Below, one piece after another: positions 37,057 through 46,357 of a DNA stretch of 64,000 nt. The notes beneath the pieces were generated by a model. That model had not been told where the DNA came from, ran no database searches, and was given only the letters and a program-made list of their open reading frames with translations. Source of the stretch: Bacillus infantis (GTDB taxonomy: Bacteria > Bacillota > Bacilli > Bacillales > Cytobacillaceae); the NCBI RefSeq assembly GCF_020171945.1, contig NZ_JAIVAP010000002.1:186001-250000 (forward strand), given 5' to 3'. The translations under genes were made by a program, and so were the position numbers. The stretch's first letter is position 1. Each line of letters begins with the position of its first letter.

Positions 37057-37857
37057 TTGAAACAACCAATTGGGATCATAGATTCAGGAGTCGGCGGCCT
37101 GACAGTGGCAAAAGAAGTCATGAGGCAGCTGCCAAATGAGAATATCGTTTATTTGGGGGATACTGCCCGGTGCCCCTACGGGCCGAGGACGGCTGAAGAA
37201 GTAAGGCGGTTTACATGGCAGATGACTGAGTTTTTATTGACTCAGGATATCAAAATGCTTGTGATAGCCTGCAACACGGCAACTGCGGTCGTGCTTGAGG
37301 AAATACAGGAAAAGCTCCCTATCCCTGTTCTTGGGGTCATTTATCCCGGGGCAAGGGCGGCTTTAAAGGTATCCAAAAGCAATAAGATCGGAATCATCGG
37401 CACGGTTGGTACGGTCAACAGCAAAGCTTATGAAAAGGCCCTTAAGCAAATCAACCGGAAGGTATGTGTGAAACCTTTGGCCTGCCCGAAATTTGTCCCG
37501 CTTGTGGAAAGCGGGGAATACGGGAGTGCGGTAGCCAAGAAAATTGTTGCTGAAACCTTGAAGCCTTTAAGGAACAAAGATCTTGATACACTGATCCTTG
37601 GGTGCACGCACTATCCGCTGCTTGAACCCTTGATAAAAAATGTCATGGGTCCGGGTGTGAAAGTAATCAGCTCAGGTGAAGAAACCGCAAGGGAAGTCAG
37701 CACCATACTCGACTACAGAGGTTTGCTCAATCAAAGTGCGGACGAGCCTGTCCATAAATATTTTGCAACAGGATCCATAAGCATTTTTACGAAGATTGCG
37801 GGCCAATGGCTGCAAAGGCCCATTGACCATATTGAAAAAATAAAGCTGGAAGCATAG
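37057..37857 (+). CDS. racE: glutamate racemase
   Basis: Makes D-glutamate for peptidoglycan, and for poly-gamma-glutamate where present. 266 residues. The two catalytic cysteines are in [10 protein letters not shown] (C72) and LGCTHYPLL (near 184). [10 protein letters not shown] at the N-terminus holds the conserved Asp and Ser. The start is TTG 37057, with GAGGCGG upstream. Confidence 0.97.
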   Translation: MKQPIGIIDSGVGGLTVAKEVMRQLPNENIVYLGDTARCPYGPRTAEEVRRFTWQMTEFLLTQDIKMLVIACNTATAVVLEEIQEKLPIPVLGVIYPGARAALKVSKSNKIGIIGTVGTVNSKAYEKALKQINRKVCVKPLACPKFVPLVESGEYGSAVAKKIVAETLKPLRNKDLDTLILGCTHYPLLEPLIKNVMGPGVKVISSGEETAREVSTILDYRGLLNQSADEPVHKYFATGSISIFTKIAGQWLQRPIDHIEKIKLEA

Positions 37858-37893
37858 CCTCCTTTTTGGGGGCTTTTGCTGTTCATATTTTTC

Positions 37894-38020
37894 AAGTTAG
37901 ACTGTGTTAGTGTACCTTGTTAATTTTGGGCTTGTGTGTGTGAAACCTTGTTTCACACGCATTTCAGCACAGCTGAATATTTGGCTAAAATGAGCCCAAA
38001 ATCAACAGCAATGTTTAACA
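37894..38020. repeat. multi-branched palindromic element, short copy
   Basis: Related to 4092-4265. The right end AAAATGAGCCCAAAATCAAC (37987-38006) is nearly identical to the first copy. The left arm (about 37895-37932, with TTTTGGGCTTGT) pairs with it. The inner GTGTGAAACCTTGTTTCACAC and TTCAGC/GCTGAA hairpins remain, but the third, long inner stem is reduced to ATATTTGGCT. It lies between racE and recQ. Confidence 0.75.
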
Positions 38021-38107
38021 AAGCCAAAAGTTAATAGCAGAAATAAAGGCATAAGGCTTCCGATAATGGTACAATTCTAGTATCTCTAAAAGAAAAAGGT
38101 GATGATA

Positions 38108-40261
38108 TTGATAGAACAAGCGGAAAAGCTGCTAAAGCAATATTTCGGCTATTCCACCTTCCGTAATGGCCAAAAGGAAATCATACAGAATGTCATGAAT
38201 GGCCGCCATACTCTTGGCATCCTCCCGACAGGAGGAGGAAAATCCCTCTCATTTCAAATTCCCGCACTAGCGATGCCTGGCACCGCCATCGTCATTTCCC
38301 CGCTCATTTCCTTAATGAAGGACCAAGTAGACGCATTGCTTGCAGCAGGCGTGTCCGCCACTTTCATAAACAGCAGCCTCACACAGCAGGAGCTGATGGA
38401 AAGGACCTCAGGGATCCGGAATGGAGAGTATAAGCTGGTCTATGCTGCGCCAGAGCGGTTTGATTCCGCTGGATTCATCCATCTGCTGAATTCCATCGAT
38501 ATTTCGATGATTGTTTTCGATGAAGCGCACTGTATCTCCCAATGGGGACATGATTTCCGCCCGAGCTACCGTTCCATCATACCGGCGCTTGGACAGCTGA
38601 ACGGCAGACCAATTCTTGTGGGGCTGACGGCCACTGCGACAGAGGATGTTGCCAATGATATCTGCGGGCTGCTGCAGATCAGGGACGAAGATATTTTCAT
38701 TACCGGGTTCGCGAGGGAAAATCTTGCTTTTAAAGTGGCCAAAGGGGTCAATAAGAGAGAATTCATTGCGAGCTATATCCGTAAGCATCCAGGGCAGCCG
38801 GGGATTATCTATACCTCGAGCCGCAAGGAAACCGATCAGCTGCAGCAATTTTTACAGGGGAAAAATATCCCCGCTTCACGCTACCATGCCGGCATGAATG
38901 AGGAAGACAGAAAAACGGCCCAGAATGATTTCGTCCATGATCAGACAGACATCATGGTGGCCACCAATGCTTTCGGCATGGGGATCGATAAATCAAATGT
39001 CAGGTTTGTCATCCATTACAGCCTGCCGAAGAATATTGAGGCCTATTATCAGGAAGCCGGCAGGGCCGGGCGTGACGGGGAGGAGAGTGAGTGCATCCTT
39101 CTTTTCGCCCAGCAGGATATCCAGCTGCAGAAGTTCCTGATAGAGGAAACCGGCCTGGACAGCCGAAACAGGGAGCTTGAGTTCAGCAAGCTGAACCGGA
39201 TGGTGAACTACTGCCATACAGAGCAATGCCTTCAATCCTACATCATTGAGTACTTCGACCATGGAAGCGATGAAAGGCGCTGCGGAAAATGCAGCAATTG
39301 CATTGATGACAGAGAGAAGATAGATATTACACTTGAAGCACAGATGATTTTCTCATGCATAAAACGTATGGGTGAGCGCTTTGGCGTGAGTCTGACAGCA
39401 CAAGTGCTGAAAGGTTCCAATAATAAAAGAATCCGTGACATGAAATTCAATGAGTTGTCTACCTATGGATTGATGCGGAATCGTGCGGAAAAAGAAATTG
39501 CTGCTGTTATTAACTATCTGCTTGCTGAAGGCTTTCTCAGCCTGACAGATGGTAAATATCCGGTGATCATGCTGACATCAAGGGTCCAAGGGGTTCTTAA
39601 GGGACAGGAAACGATCATGATGCGCAAAACAAAGGCGATCGAACAGAAGCCCGAAGCTGAAGGGGACCATAACCTGTTTGAGCGGCTGCGTGCATTGCGG
39701 AAGCAGGTGGCTGAACAAGGGAAAATCCCGCCATATGTTGTTTTCCCTGATAGCACATTGCGCGAAATGAGCAAGTATTACCCGGCTGATGGAGAGTCTA
39801 TGCTGCAGATCAAAGGCGTCGGGCAGATGAAGTATGATAAATACGGAAGTATGTTCGCTGAAGAAATTAAATTATATATGCAGGAAAACAATATTGAACC
39901 GCCGTCTGCCCTCCCGCCAAAAGAGGAAAAACAGGCGGACAGGCTCAAGGCTGATGAGGAGCCAAGCTATATGGTTTCCTACAAACACTATATGGAGGGA
40001 ATGGGCATAAAAGAGATTGCCAAGCAGCGCGGCTTTTCTTTAGTGACCGTCCAGAACCATGTCCTCCGGGCAGCGGCTGAGGGAAATCCTTTCAACTGGT
40101 CTGAGCTGTTTGATGAGGAACTGGAGCAGAAAGTCCTGAAGGCGCTTGATGAAAGCGGGGATACCAAACTCAAGCCCATTAAAGAACTCCTCGGGGATGA
40201 AACCGACTATTTTACAATCAAAGCAGTACTGGTTAAGAATGAAGCAGCCGTCACTTCATGA
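38108..40261 (+). CDS. recQ: ATP-dependent DNA helicase RecQ
   Basis: A 3'-5' helicase in recombination and fork repair. About 717 residues. Walker A PTGGGKS is near residue 39, [17 protein letters not shown] near 137, and the C-terminal helicase half has [11 protein letters not shown] and EAGRAGRDG. Zinc cysteines are in CRCGKC-type spacing near 375-398 (RRCGKCSNC). An RQC winged helix, an HRDC domain (about 520-585) and a last helix-turn-helix segment ([22 protein letters not shown]) follow. TTG 38108 fits AAAGGTGAT best. GTG 38099 and ATG 38102 are alternatives. It separates racE from gerM, which are neighbours in B. subtilis as I recall. Confidence 0.92.
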   Translation: MIEQAEKLLKQYFGYSTFRNGQKEIIQNVMNGRHTLGILPTGGGKSLSFQIPALAMPGTAIVISPLISLMKDQVDALLAAGVSATFINSSLTQQELMERTSGIRNGEYKLVYAAPERFDSAGFIHLLNSIDISMIVFDEAHCISQWGHDFRPSYRSIIPALGQLNGRPILVGLTATATEDVANDICGLLQIRDEDIFITGFARENLAFKVAKGVNKREFIASYIRKHPGQPGIIYTSSRKETDQLQQFLQGKNIPASRYHAGMNEEDRKTAQNDFVHDQTDIMVATNAFGMGIDKSNVRFVIHYSLPKNIEAYYQEAGRAGRDGEESECILLFAQQDIQLQKFLIEETGLDSRNRELEFSKLNRMVNYCHTEQCLQSYIIEYFDHGSDERRCGKCSNCIDDREKIDITLEAQMIFSCIKRMGERFGVSLTAQVLKGSNNKRIRDMKFNELSTYGLMRNRAEKEIAAVINYLLAEGFLSLTDGKYPVIMLTSRVQGVLKGQETIMMRKTKAIEQKPEAEGDHNLFERLRALRKQVAEQGKIPPYVVFPDSTLREMSKYYPADGESMLQIKGVGQMKYDKYGSMFAEEIKLYMQENNIEPPSALPPKEEKQADRLKADEEPSYMVSYKHYMEGMGIKEIAKQRGFSLVTVQNHVLRAAAEGNPFNWSELFDEELEQKVLKALDESGDTKLKPIKELLGDETDYFTIKAVLVKNEAAVTS

Positions 40262-40272
40262 TAAGTGTGATA

Positions 40273-40305
40273 AAACAAGCAGGCCTTTATGGGGTCTGCT
40301 TGTTT
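40273..40305 (+). terminator. terminator after recQ
   Basis: AAACAAGCAG pairs with CTGCTTGTTT around GCCTTTATGGGGT, followed by GTGC. The 3' arm supplies only a short T tract. Confidence 0.6.
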
Positions 40306-40380
40306 GTGCTGGGCAGAAAGCGGGTCATGCGGACGTTGCCACAGGACGTGGCGGTTTTAGCCTGCGATCCTTAAACCAAA

Positions 40381-40532
40381 GCAAGCGGCCTCCACATTTC
40401 AGTTGTCCAGCTCCAGCGGCTAGAGCCTCGAGTCATAAGCCGCGCAAGAATTAAAGACAAAGAACGCCTTTTATTCTTGCGCGTCTTATGCTTGTCGGCT
40501 CTGGGCAAGCCGCTTCCACATTTCAGTTGTCC
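40381..40532. repeat. large extragenic palindrome bounded by 18-bp direct repeats
   Basis: TCCACATTTCAGTTGTCC occurs at 40391-40408 and again, exactly, at 40515-40532. Between them lies an imperfect palindrome with core GCGCAAGAAT (40442-40451) / ATTCTTGCGC (40472-40481) and outer pairing CATAAG/CTTATG and GGCTAGAGCC/GGCTCTGGGC. No coding potential. A fragment is at 60793-60817. The rest of 40262-40380 has a small GCCAC/GTGGC hairpin and nothing else. Confidence 0.75.
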
Positions 40533-40611
40533 TATTTTTTTTTCTCTCATGGGTCTATTTTTCCGGAAGGCTCGTATATATGTAGTACAAACTGTTCTGG
40601 GAGGGATTTTA

Positions 40612-41685
40612 ATGTCTATAAATAAAAAGACAACAATGGTTTCAGCCGTACTGGCTTCTTCTGTGCTTTTATCAGGATGCGGGCTGTTCGGGATCGGGGA
40701 AAAAGAAAAGATTGATCCTCCGAAAGAGGTCAGCTATACAGAAGATGGTGAAACGGCTGTTGAGGAAACGGCTGGAACTGAAGCGGAGCAGGCTGGTGAA
40801 GAGGCAGAGGTTGCGGGGACTGTCCAGACCGAGTTATACCTGGTCGATAAAAACGGCTATGTCGTGCCGCAGACGCTTTCCCTGCCAAAAACAGACTCGG
40901 TCGCTAAGCAGGCACTTGAGTATCTTGTGCAGAATGGGCCTGTTACCGATATGCTGCCCAATGACTTCCGGGCCGTCCTTCCTGCAGATACAAAATTAAG
41001 CGTAAATGTGAAAGATAAGGTGGCAACCGTTGATTTCTCGAAAGAGTTCGGGGACTATCAGGCTGAGGATGAAGAAAAAATCCTGGAGTCTGTTACCTGG
41101 ACGCTCACACAATTCGATTCGATCGAGAAAGTAAAGCTCCAGATGAATGGCCATGCACTGACAGAAATGCCTGTAAACGGGACGCCGATCAGCGAAACCC
41201 TGTCCAGGTCAAAGGGCATCAATATGGACACTTCCGATGCGGTGGATATTTCCAATACAAAATCCCTGACGGTTTATTACCTGGGCGGTGAAGAAGGCGC
41301 CTATTATTATGTACCGGTGACAAAGCGCATCAGCGCCCAGGAAGACAACCAGGTTGAAGCGGTAGTAAAGGAGCTCGTCAAGGGCCCGAGCTTTACTTCC
41401 AACCTGTTTACAGACTTCATGCCTGAGGTTGAGCTTCTTGGCGACCCTAAGATTGAAAACGGGCTGGCAACATTGGATTTCAATGAATCCGTTTATGGCA
41501 GCTTTGAAGAAAAAATCATATCCCAGCACCTGCTTAATTCACTAGTGCTGTCCCTGACTGAACAAAAGGGCATTGAAAGTGTGGCGGTCACTGTAAATGG
41601 GAAGGCAGAGCTGGTAGACGAAAATGGGGAAAAACTGACAGAACCGGTTACACGGCCTGAAAATGTGAATACAGGTAGTTTTTAA
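40612..41685 (+). CDS. gerM: spore germination protein GerM (lipoprotein)
   Basis: Required in B. subtilis for sporulation (channel assembly between mother cell and forespore) and germination. 357 residues. A lipoprotein signal peptide ends at LLSGC, with the lipidated cysteine at residue 23. An acidic linker (about 35-70) precedes two GerMN domains (about 85-195 and 225-340). ATG 40612 follows GGGAGG. The frame open from 40477 lies in the repeat region and has no start signal. Confidence 0.95.
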   Translation: MSINKKTTMVSAVLASSVLLSGCGLFGIGEKEKIDPPKEVSYTEDGETAVEETAGTEAEQAGEEAEVAGTVQTELYLVDKNGYVVPQTLSLPKTDSVAKQALEYLVQNGPVTDMLPNDFRAVLPADTKLSVNVKDKVATVDFSKEFGDYQAEDEEKILESVTWTLTQFDSIEKVKLQMNGHALTEMPVNGTPISETLSRSKGINMDTSDAVDISNTKSLTVYYLGGEEGAYYYVPVTKRISAQEDNQVEAVVKELVKGPSFTSNLFTDFMPEVELLGDPKIENGLATLDFNESVYGSFEEKIISQHLLNSLVLSLTEQKGIESVAVTVNGKAELVDENGEKLTEPVTRPENVNTGSF

Positions 41686-41721
41686 AAAAACTTTTTTGAT
41701 ATACTATATAATGACAAGGAT

Positions 41722-41754
41722 AGAGGTTGGCAATTATTTGCCGCCTCTTCTTTA
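41722..41754 (+). terminator. hairpin after gerM (probable terminator)
   Basis: AGAGGTTGGCAA pairs with TTTGCCGCCTCT (41722-41747), followed by TCTTTATT. The T tract is modest. TATAAT at 41707-41712 just before it might instead be a -10 element for rph. Confidence 0.5.
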
Positions 41755-41803
41755 TTGGATTCCGGTTACAGACAGCCGGAACAGGTTCTAAGGAGGAATG
41801 AAT

Positions 41804-42547
41804 ATGCGGAAAGACGGGCGTGAACAGCTGCAGTTAAGGCCGATACATATTGAAACGAATTATTTGATGCATCCTGAAGGTTCTGTACTGATCAGTGTGG
41901 GCAATACAAAGGTGATTTGCACAGCCAGCATCGACGAGCGGGTGCCTCCATTCATGAGAGGCGAAGGAAAAGGGTGGATTACGGCTGAATACAGCATGCT
42001 GCCCCGGGCAACAGAGCAAAGGAATATCCGTGAAGCCGCAAAGGGGAAAATCACAGGGCGTACAATGGAAATTCAGCGCTTGATCGGACGGGCATTAAGG
42101 GCAGTCGTTGATCTTGAGGCACTTGGTGAACGAACAATCTGGCTGGATTGCGATGTTATCCAGGCCGATGGCGGGACAAGGACAGCTTCCATCACAGGTG
42201 CATTTGTCGCAATGGCCATTGCTGTCGAAAAGCTGTATAGCAATAAAAAATTGTCAAAATTCCCGATTACGCAATTCCTTGCAGCTACAAGTGTGGGGAT
42301 CCTTGCAAACAAACAGGTAGTCCTTGACCTTAATTATGCCGAAGATTCCAAGGCTGAAGTTGATATGAATGTTGTCATGACAGGCAATGGCGAATTTGTG
42401 GAACTGCAGGGTACAGGAGAAGAAGCAACATTTTCAGCGAGTCAGCTGACAGAGCTGTTAAAAGCGGCGGAAGAAGGCGTAGGCAGGCTGTTTGATATCC
42501 AAAAGCAAGTGCTCGGCGAAAAAATCAGCTCACAGATCGCAAAGTAA
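41804..42547 (+). CDS. rph: ribonuclease PH
   Basis: A phosphorolytic 3'-5' exoribonuclease that trims tRNA 3' ends. 247 residues. Family blocks: [48 protein letters not shown] and [20 protein letters not shown], each intact. ATG 41804 gives the family N-terminus, with AAGGAGG upstream. ATG 41798 is an alternative. rdgB starts 19 nt later. Confidence 0.96.
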   Translation: MRKDGREQLQLRPIHIETNYLMHPEGSVLISVGNTKVICTASIDERVPPFMRGEGKGWITAEYSMLPRATEQRNIREAAKGKITGRTMEIQRLIGRALRAVVDLEALGERTIWLDCDVIQADGGTRTASITGAFVAMAIAVEKLYSNKKLSKFPITQFLAATSVGILANKQVVLDLNYAEDSKAEVDMNVVMTGNGEFVELQGTGEEATFSASQLTELLKAAEEGVGRLFDIQKQVLGEKISSQIAK

Positions 42548-42566
42548 ATCCAGGGAGATGAAAACT

Positions 42567-43181
42567 GTGCAGGAAGTTATTATTGCAACGAAAAATGCGG
42601 GGAAAGCGAAGGAATTCAGCCGGATGTTCAAGCCGCTGGGCTATGAAGTGAAAACCCTTCTCGACTTTCCTGAATTTGAGGATATTGAAGAAACTGGAAG
42701 CACGTTTGAGGAAAATGCAGTCCTTAAAGCTGAGGCTGTCTCTAAAGCCTTTGGAAAAATCGTCATTGCCGATGATTCCGGCCTTATGATCGATGCCCTT
42801 GAGGGCCGTCCGGGCATCTACTCGGCAAGATACGCAGGCGAAGCGAAAAGTGATGAAGCAAATATGCAAAAGGTGCTCGCAGAGCTTGAAGGTGTTCCGG
42901 AAGAAAAGAGGACAGCCAGATTTTATTGCGCCCTGGCTGTTTCGGTGCCAGGCAAGGAAGCTTACACAGTCTCCGGTGCGTGTGAGGGCAGGATTCTGAC
43001 TGATAAAAGGGGCAGCCATGGATTTGGCTATGATCCGATTTTCTTCGTGACTGAAAAAAATAAAAGCATGGCAGAACTCCCACCTGAAGAGAAAAGCCAG
43101 ATCAGCCACAGGGCCAAGGCCCTTGAAAAGCTCGAAAACAGTCTGGGTACCCTTTTTAAAGGTGATGGAGCCAATGGCTAA
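42567..43181 (+). CDS. rdgB: XTP/dITP diphosphatase (RdgB/HAM1 family, YsnA)
   Basis: Removes ITP, dITP and XTP from the nucleotide pool. 204 residues. Signatures: IIATKNAGKAKEF at the N-terminus, ADDSGLMIDALEGRPGIYSARYAG and GSHGFGYDPIF. GTG 42567 is chosen because GGGAG (42553-42557) precedes it at nine bases and the N-terminus fits. It overlaps ysnB by 8 nt. Confidence 0.95.
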   Translation: MQEVIIATKNAGKAKEFSRMFKPLGYEVKTLLDFPEFEDIEETGSTFEENAVLKAEAVSKAFGKIVIADDSGLMIDALEGRPGIYSARYAGEAKSDEANMQKVLAELEGVPEEKRTARFYCALAVSVPGKEAYTVSGACEGRILTDKRGSHGFGYDPIFFVTEKNKSMAELPPEEKSQISHRAKALEKLENSLGTLFKGDGANG

Positions 43182-43698
43182 AATACTGATCGTAAGCGAC
43201 AGCCATGGGCTGGAGGAGGAAGTTGCGCAGCTCGCTGAAAAGCATGGAAAAGATGCTGATCTTATGATTCACTGCGGGGATTCCGAGCTGCCTGCCGGAC
43301 ATCCGGCTATGTCGGGTTTTGCTGGAGTAAGGGGAAATTGCGATTATGATGATGCCTATCCTGACCAGCTTGCCAAACACCTTGGAGGCTTGACGATTTT
43401 TGTTACCCATGGCCATCTGTACGGAGTGAAGAGCAGCCTTATGAAGCTAAAGTATAAAGGCGAGGAGGAAGGAGCAGACATCATCTGCTTCGGACATTCG
43501 CATGAGCTGGGGGCAGAAATGATTGATGGAAGGCTGTTTTTGAACCCGGGGAGCCTGAGGCTGCCGAGAGGGCGCTATGAGAGGACCTATCTCCTGCTGG
43601 AAACGGCAGATAGGGAGATCCGTGTGGATATATATGACTTTGAAGCCGGAAAGCTTGAAAAGCTGTCACAGACTTTTCAGATTCCGGAAAGGGCATGA
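43174..43698 (+). CDS. ysnB: YfcE/MJ0936-type metallophosphoesterase (YsnB)
   Basis: 174 residues of the calcineurin-like fold with metal-site motifs SDSHG, HCGDSE, GNCDYDD, THGHLYG and GHSHELG in the expected order. The substrate is unknown (phosphodiesterase activity is typical for the family). ATG 43174 is preferred, since ATG 43165 overlaps the GGTGATGGAG ribosome site. It is the last gene of rph-rdgB-ysnB. Confidence 0.9.
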   Translation: MAKILIVSDSHGLEEEVAQLAEKHGKDADLMIHCGDSELPAGHPAMSGFAGVRGNCDYDDAYPDQLAKHLGGLTIFVTHGHLYGVKSSLMKLKYKGEEEGADIICFGHSHELGAEMIDGRLFLNPGSLRLPRGRYERTYLLLETADREIRVDIYDFEAGKLEKLSQTFQIPERA

Positions 43699-43798
43699 AT
43701 CCGTTTATTGTAGGGGGGGGAAACCCCTCCTGCAATAAGCAGATGTATATTGCCGGAAAAAATGATGCCAGGTTTATTATATTTTTCCTGAAAAGCTG

Positions 43799-43827
43799 TT
43801 GACTTTCATTTATTTGTCTACTATAAT
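43799..43827 (+). promoter_or_regulatory. sigma-A promoter of tRNA-Arg
   Basis: TTGACT (43799-43804), a 17-bp spacer and TATAAT (43822-43827), 34 bases before the mature tRNA. Confidence 0.8.
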
Positions 43828-43861
43828 AAAAAATGTCTTCGAGATAACTTATTAAAATAAT

Positions 43862-43938
<77 letters not shown>

Positions 43939-43958
43939 TACTACATACACCTATATTA

Positions 43959-43994
43959 CCGCTGTTTGATTTTTATCAAATAGCGGTTTTTTTG
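43959..43994 (+). terminator. Rho-independent terminator of tRNA-Arg
   Basis: CCGCTGTTTGAT (43959-43970) pairs with ATCAAATAGCGG (43975-43986), followed by T7. Confidence 0.9.
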
Positions 43995-44080
43995 TCGTTA
44001 AGGAAATAATAAATCGTTGATCCGTGTCCAGCCGCTGCGGCTGGGTTCTCGGGGTTACCAGCCTCTTTTCTAAAAAGATT

Positions 44081-44476
44081 TGCCGGTAATGCTTCAATTA
44101 GACTTCTTATTATGCATGAGTTTCTGCTTTTCATGTCGGTTCATGCATAGATTTAATCTCCTTCTATACATAGCTCACTCCTTTTAATGCCGGTCATGCA
44201 TAAATTAAGCCTCTTACTATACCTGACTTACTCCTTTTCCTGCCGCTCATGCATAGAATAAGCCTCTTACTATGCATGACTCACTCCTTTTCCTGCTGAT
44301 CATGCATAGAATAAGCCTCTTACTATACATGAGTCTCTGCTTTTACTGCCGGTTATGCATCGATTAGCCCTCTTACTATGCATGACTCACTCCTTTTCCT
44401 GCCAGTCATGCATCGATTAGCCCTCTTACTATGCATGACTCACTCCTTTTCCTGCCGAAGATGTATCGATGCCCCC
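44081..44476. repeat. tandem array of 53-bp dyad units (seven full, one partial)
   Basis: Units start at 44081, 44134, 44188, 44241, 44294, 44347 and 44400, with a partial eighth at 44453. All full units are 53 bp except the second (54). The consensus begins TGCCGGTCATGCAT and ends CTCACTCCTTTTCC. Each unit holds TCATGCAT and ATGCATGA about 17 bp apart, more or less complete. The two rightmost full units differ at two positions, and divergence increases to the left. 53 is not a multiple of three, so it is not a repeated coding segment. No unit contains a unique spacer. Confidence 0.95.
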
Positions 44477-45092
44477 AGGGAAGCTGTTCATTATGCTGAA
44501 AAATTGCCCTAGGACGGGGTCTGTTTTTTGTATTCAAGGCACTTACACTTTTGTTCTTCTTCGAAAACCTGTCTCTTATCCTATTAAGGTTACAGAGTTT
44601 ATAAAAGTACTCAGTACTGCAGCTAAATATTATACCTCCCGCCAAATGAAAGCGCTTCTTTATGTGTTAGTAAACCTAACATGATTAACAGGTTTCTTCT
44701 ATATTATATGCTCATTGAAAATGCGCCATTAAATCCTAAATGCTGCATCTTTATATTGAAAAAGCATTCTAAAGAATATCCCCAGCACAGATCACTCTAT
44801 GATGCTATAAAAGAGAGGATTATCCGGATAAAGGGATTGAAAAATAAAATAAAAAATTTCTTGGCTGAATAAATTCATATATACAAGCAATGAAAGCGCA
44901 TTCAATATATCTGATAAATCTAAATTATCTAATAATTCTTGAAAATGGTGTTGACTCCCAAAAAAAATGAGCGTAAGATAGTCCTCAAATAATAAAACAA
45001 ACCGCTCCACACCGGAACTGAAAGCGTGGAACCTATATTTTTTTAACTTGTCATTTCAACCGTTTAAAGCGTGTATACATTAAATCGAAGAG
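44477..45092. other. AT-rich region without a recognisable gene
   Basis: A 616-bp stretch between the 53-bp array and ilvE. Frames of 60-80 codons exist on both strands (for example 44469-44684 and 44681-44872 on +, 44406-44645 and 44792-45010 on -). None has a convincing ribosome site or a familiar sequence, and they overlap each other. It may hold decayed genes or the regulatory region of ilvE. A CcpA-type cre candidate lies at 44891-44904. Confidence 0.6.
44891..44904. promoter_or_regulatory. candidate CcpA (cre) site upstream of ilvE
   Basis: TGAAAGCGCATTCA agrees with the cre consensus TGWAANCGNTNWCA at all positions but one. It lies about 200 bp upstream of the ilvE start. CcpA is known to activate the ilv-leu operon in B. 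subtilis from an upstream cre. A weaker match begins at 44647. Confidence 0.45.
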
Positions 45093-45101
45093 GTGTTTTT
45101 C

Positions 45102-46007
45102 GTGTCTGAGCAATTGATATTTTTAAACGGGGAGTTTGTGACGAAAGAGAATGCAAAAATATCCGTTTATGACCATGGCTTCCTTTATGGAGACGGCATC
45201 TTTGAAGGGATCCGGGTATACAGCGGAAATATTTTCAGGATGAAGGAGCATATGGACCGGCTTTATCGTTCAGCTAAATCCATTTTACTGACAATGCCGT
45301 ATACGGAGGATGAGCTGACAGATATCATTGTTGCCACTGTCGAAAAGAATTCGTACGAAGATGCCTACATCCGGGTTGTTGTTTCCAGGGGAGTGGGCGA
45401 CCTCGGGCTGGACCCTTACAATTGCAAAAAAGCAAATGTTGTAGTGATTGTAGAGCCCCTGAGCATCTTTCCGAAAGAATTGTATGAGACAGGGCTGGAG
45501 ATTGTCACTGTAGCGACAAGAAGGAACAGGCCGGATGTATTAAGCCCTAAAGTTAAGTCGTTGAATTATTTGAACAATGTCCTGGTAAGGATTGAGGCCC
45601 GCCTGGCAAATGTCAGTGAAGCGCTTATGCTGAATGATCAGGGCTATGTGGCGGAGGGTTCGGCTGACAATGTGTTCATCATCAAGGATAGATGCTTTTA
45701 TACGCCTCCGGGATACGTCGGGGCGCTTGAAGGGATTACCCGCAATGCGGTCATGGAAATTGCCAGGGAGCTTGGCTATGAAGTGAAGGAGGAGCCTTTC
45801 ACAAGGCACGATGTTTATACGGCGGATGAAGTATTCCTTACAGGGACGGCAGCCGAGGTCATTGCAGTCGTAAAGGTGGACGGACGGACAATCGGTGAAG
45901 GCTATCCGGGGGCACATACAAAAGAGCTTCTGGTGAAGTTCCGGGAAAGAGTGGTTTCAGAAGGTGTTAAAGTAGCATCGAAGCATTTTGAACCCCATGT
46001 AAGCTGA
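45102..46007 (+). CDS. ilvE: branched-chain amino acid aminotransferase
   Basis: A PLP enzyme of fold type IV making Leu, Ile and Val from their 2-oxoacids. 301 residues, the short (E. coli-like) length class. FLYGDGIFEGIRVY, the PLP-lysine region SPKVKSLNYLNNVL and AEGSADNVFIIK are visible, with EVFLTGTAAEVIAV near the C-terminus. GTG 45102 follows AGAGGTG. An in-frame GTG at 45093 overlaps this site. It ends just before the Leu T-box of ilvBHC-leuABCD. Confidence 0.93.
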   Translation: MSEQLIFLNGEFVTKENAKISVYDHGFLYGDGIFEGIRVYSGNIFRMKEHMDRLYRSAKSILLTMPYTEDELTDIIVATVEKNSYEDAYIRVVVSRGVGDLGLDPYNCKKANVVVIVEPLSIFPKELYETGLEIVTVATRRNRPDVLSPKVKSLNYLNNVLVRIEARLANVSEALMLNDQGYVAEGSADNVFIIKDRCFYTPPGYVGALEGITRNAVMEIARELGYEVKEEPFTRHDVYTADEVFLTGTAAEVIAVVKVDGRTIGEGYPGAHTKELLVKFRERVVSEGVKVASKHFEPHVS

Positions 46008-46017
46008 CAGAATATCA

Positions 46018-46320
46018 CTATATGTTAAAAGCGCGGATGAGGATAAGTAGTTTTGCGGATCAGGATTTACAGAGAGCCGGGCAGGCTGAGAGCCGGCATT
46101 CCTGCCGCATCATGAACTCCCCTCAGAGCGCCGGCCTGAAAGCTTGACGAGTAGGGCCGGCCGGGTGTGAGAACCCGTTATCAAAAAGGATGGCAGCTGC
46201 CGTCCATAAGTGCACGCAAATTGCGTGAATCAGGGTGGTACCGTGGAACAGGCTGACAAAGCCTTTTCATCCCTTCGTCTGCTGATGCAGGCGTTCTTGG
46301 GGATGGGAAGGCTTTTTATA
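46018..46320 (+). promoter_or_regulatory. leucine T-box leader of ilvBHC-leuABCD
   Basis: The specifier codon CTC (Leu) is at 46117-46119 in CATGAACTCCCCTCAGAGC. The T-box TGGTACCGTG is at 46236-46245, one base off TGGNACCGCG. The terminator pairs AAAGCCTTTTCATCCC (46258-46273) with GGGATGGGAAGGCTTT before T5. It starts about ten bases after the ilvE stop, so the leader may be reached from the ilvE promoter as well as from its own. I could not identify a strong separate promoter. Confidence 0.93.
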
Positions 46321-46357
46321 TTGTTTTTTTCTTGAATCAAAAGGAGGTTATTTCAAA

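Noticed and set aside
44081-44476. CRISPR array
   Set aside because: The whole 53-bp unit is conserved with no variable spacers, and no cas genes are nearby.
44681-44872. 63-residue + strand ORF before ilvE
   Set aside because: No ribosome site before its ATG, no recognisable family, and frames on the other strand overlap it. Kept only as part of the unassigned region.
44930-44950. CodY box upstream of ilvE
   Set aside because: The best alignment to AATTTTCWGAAAATT has about five mismatches, too weak to report.
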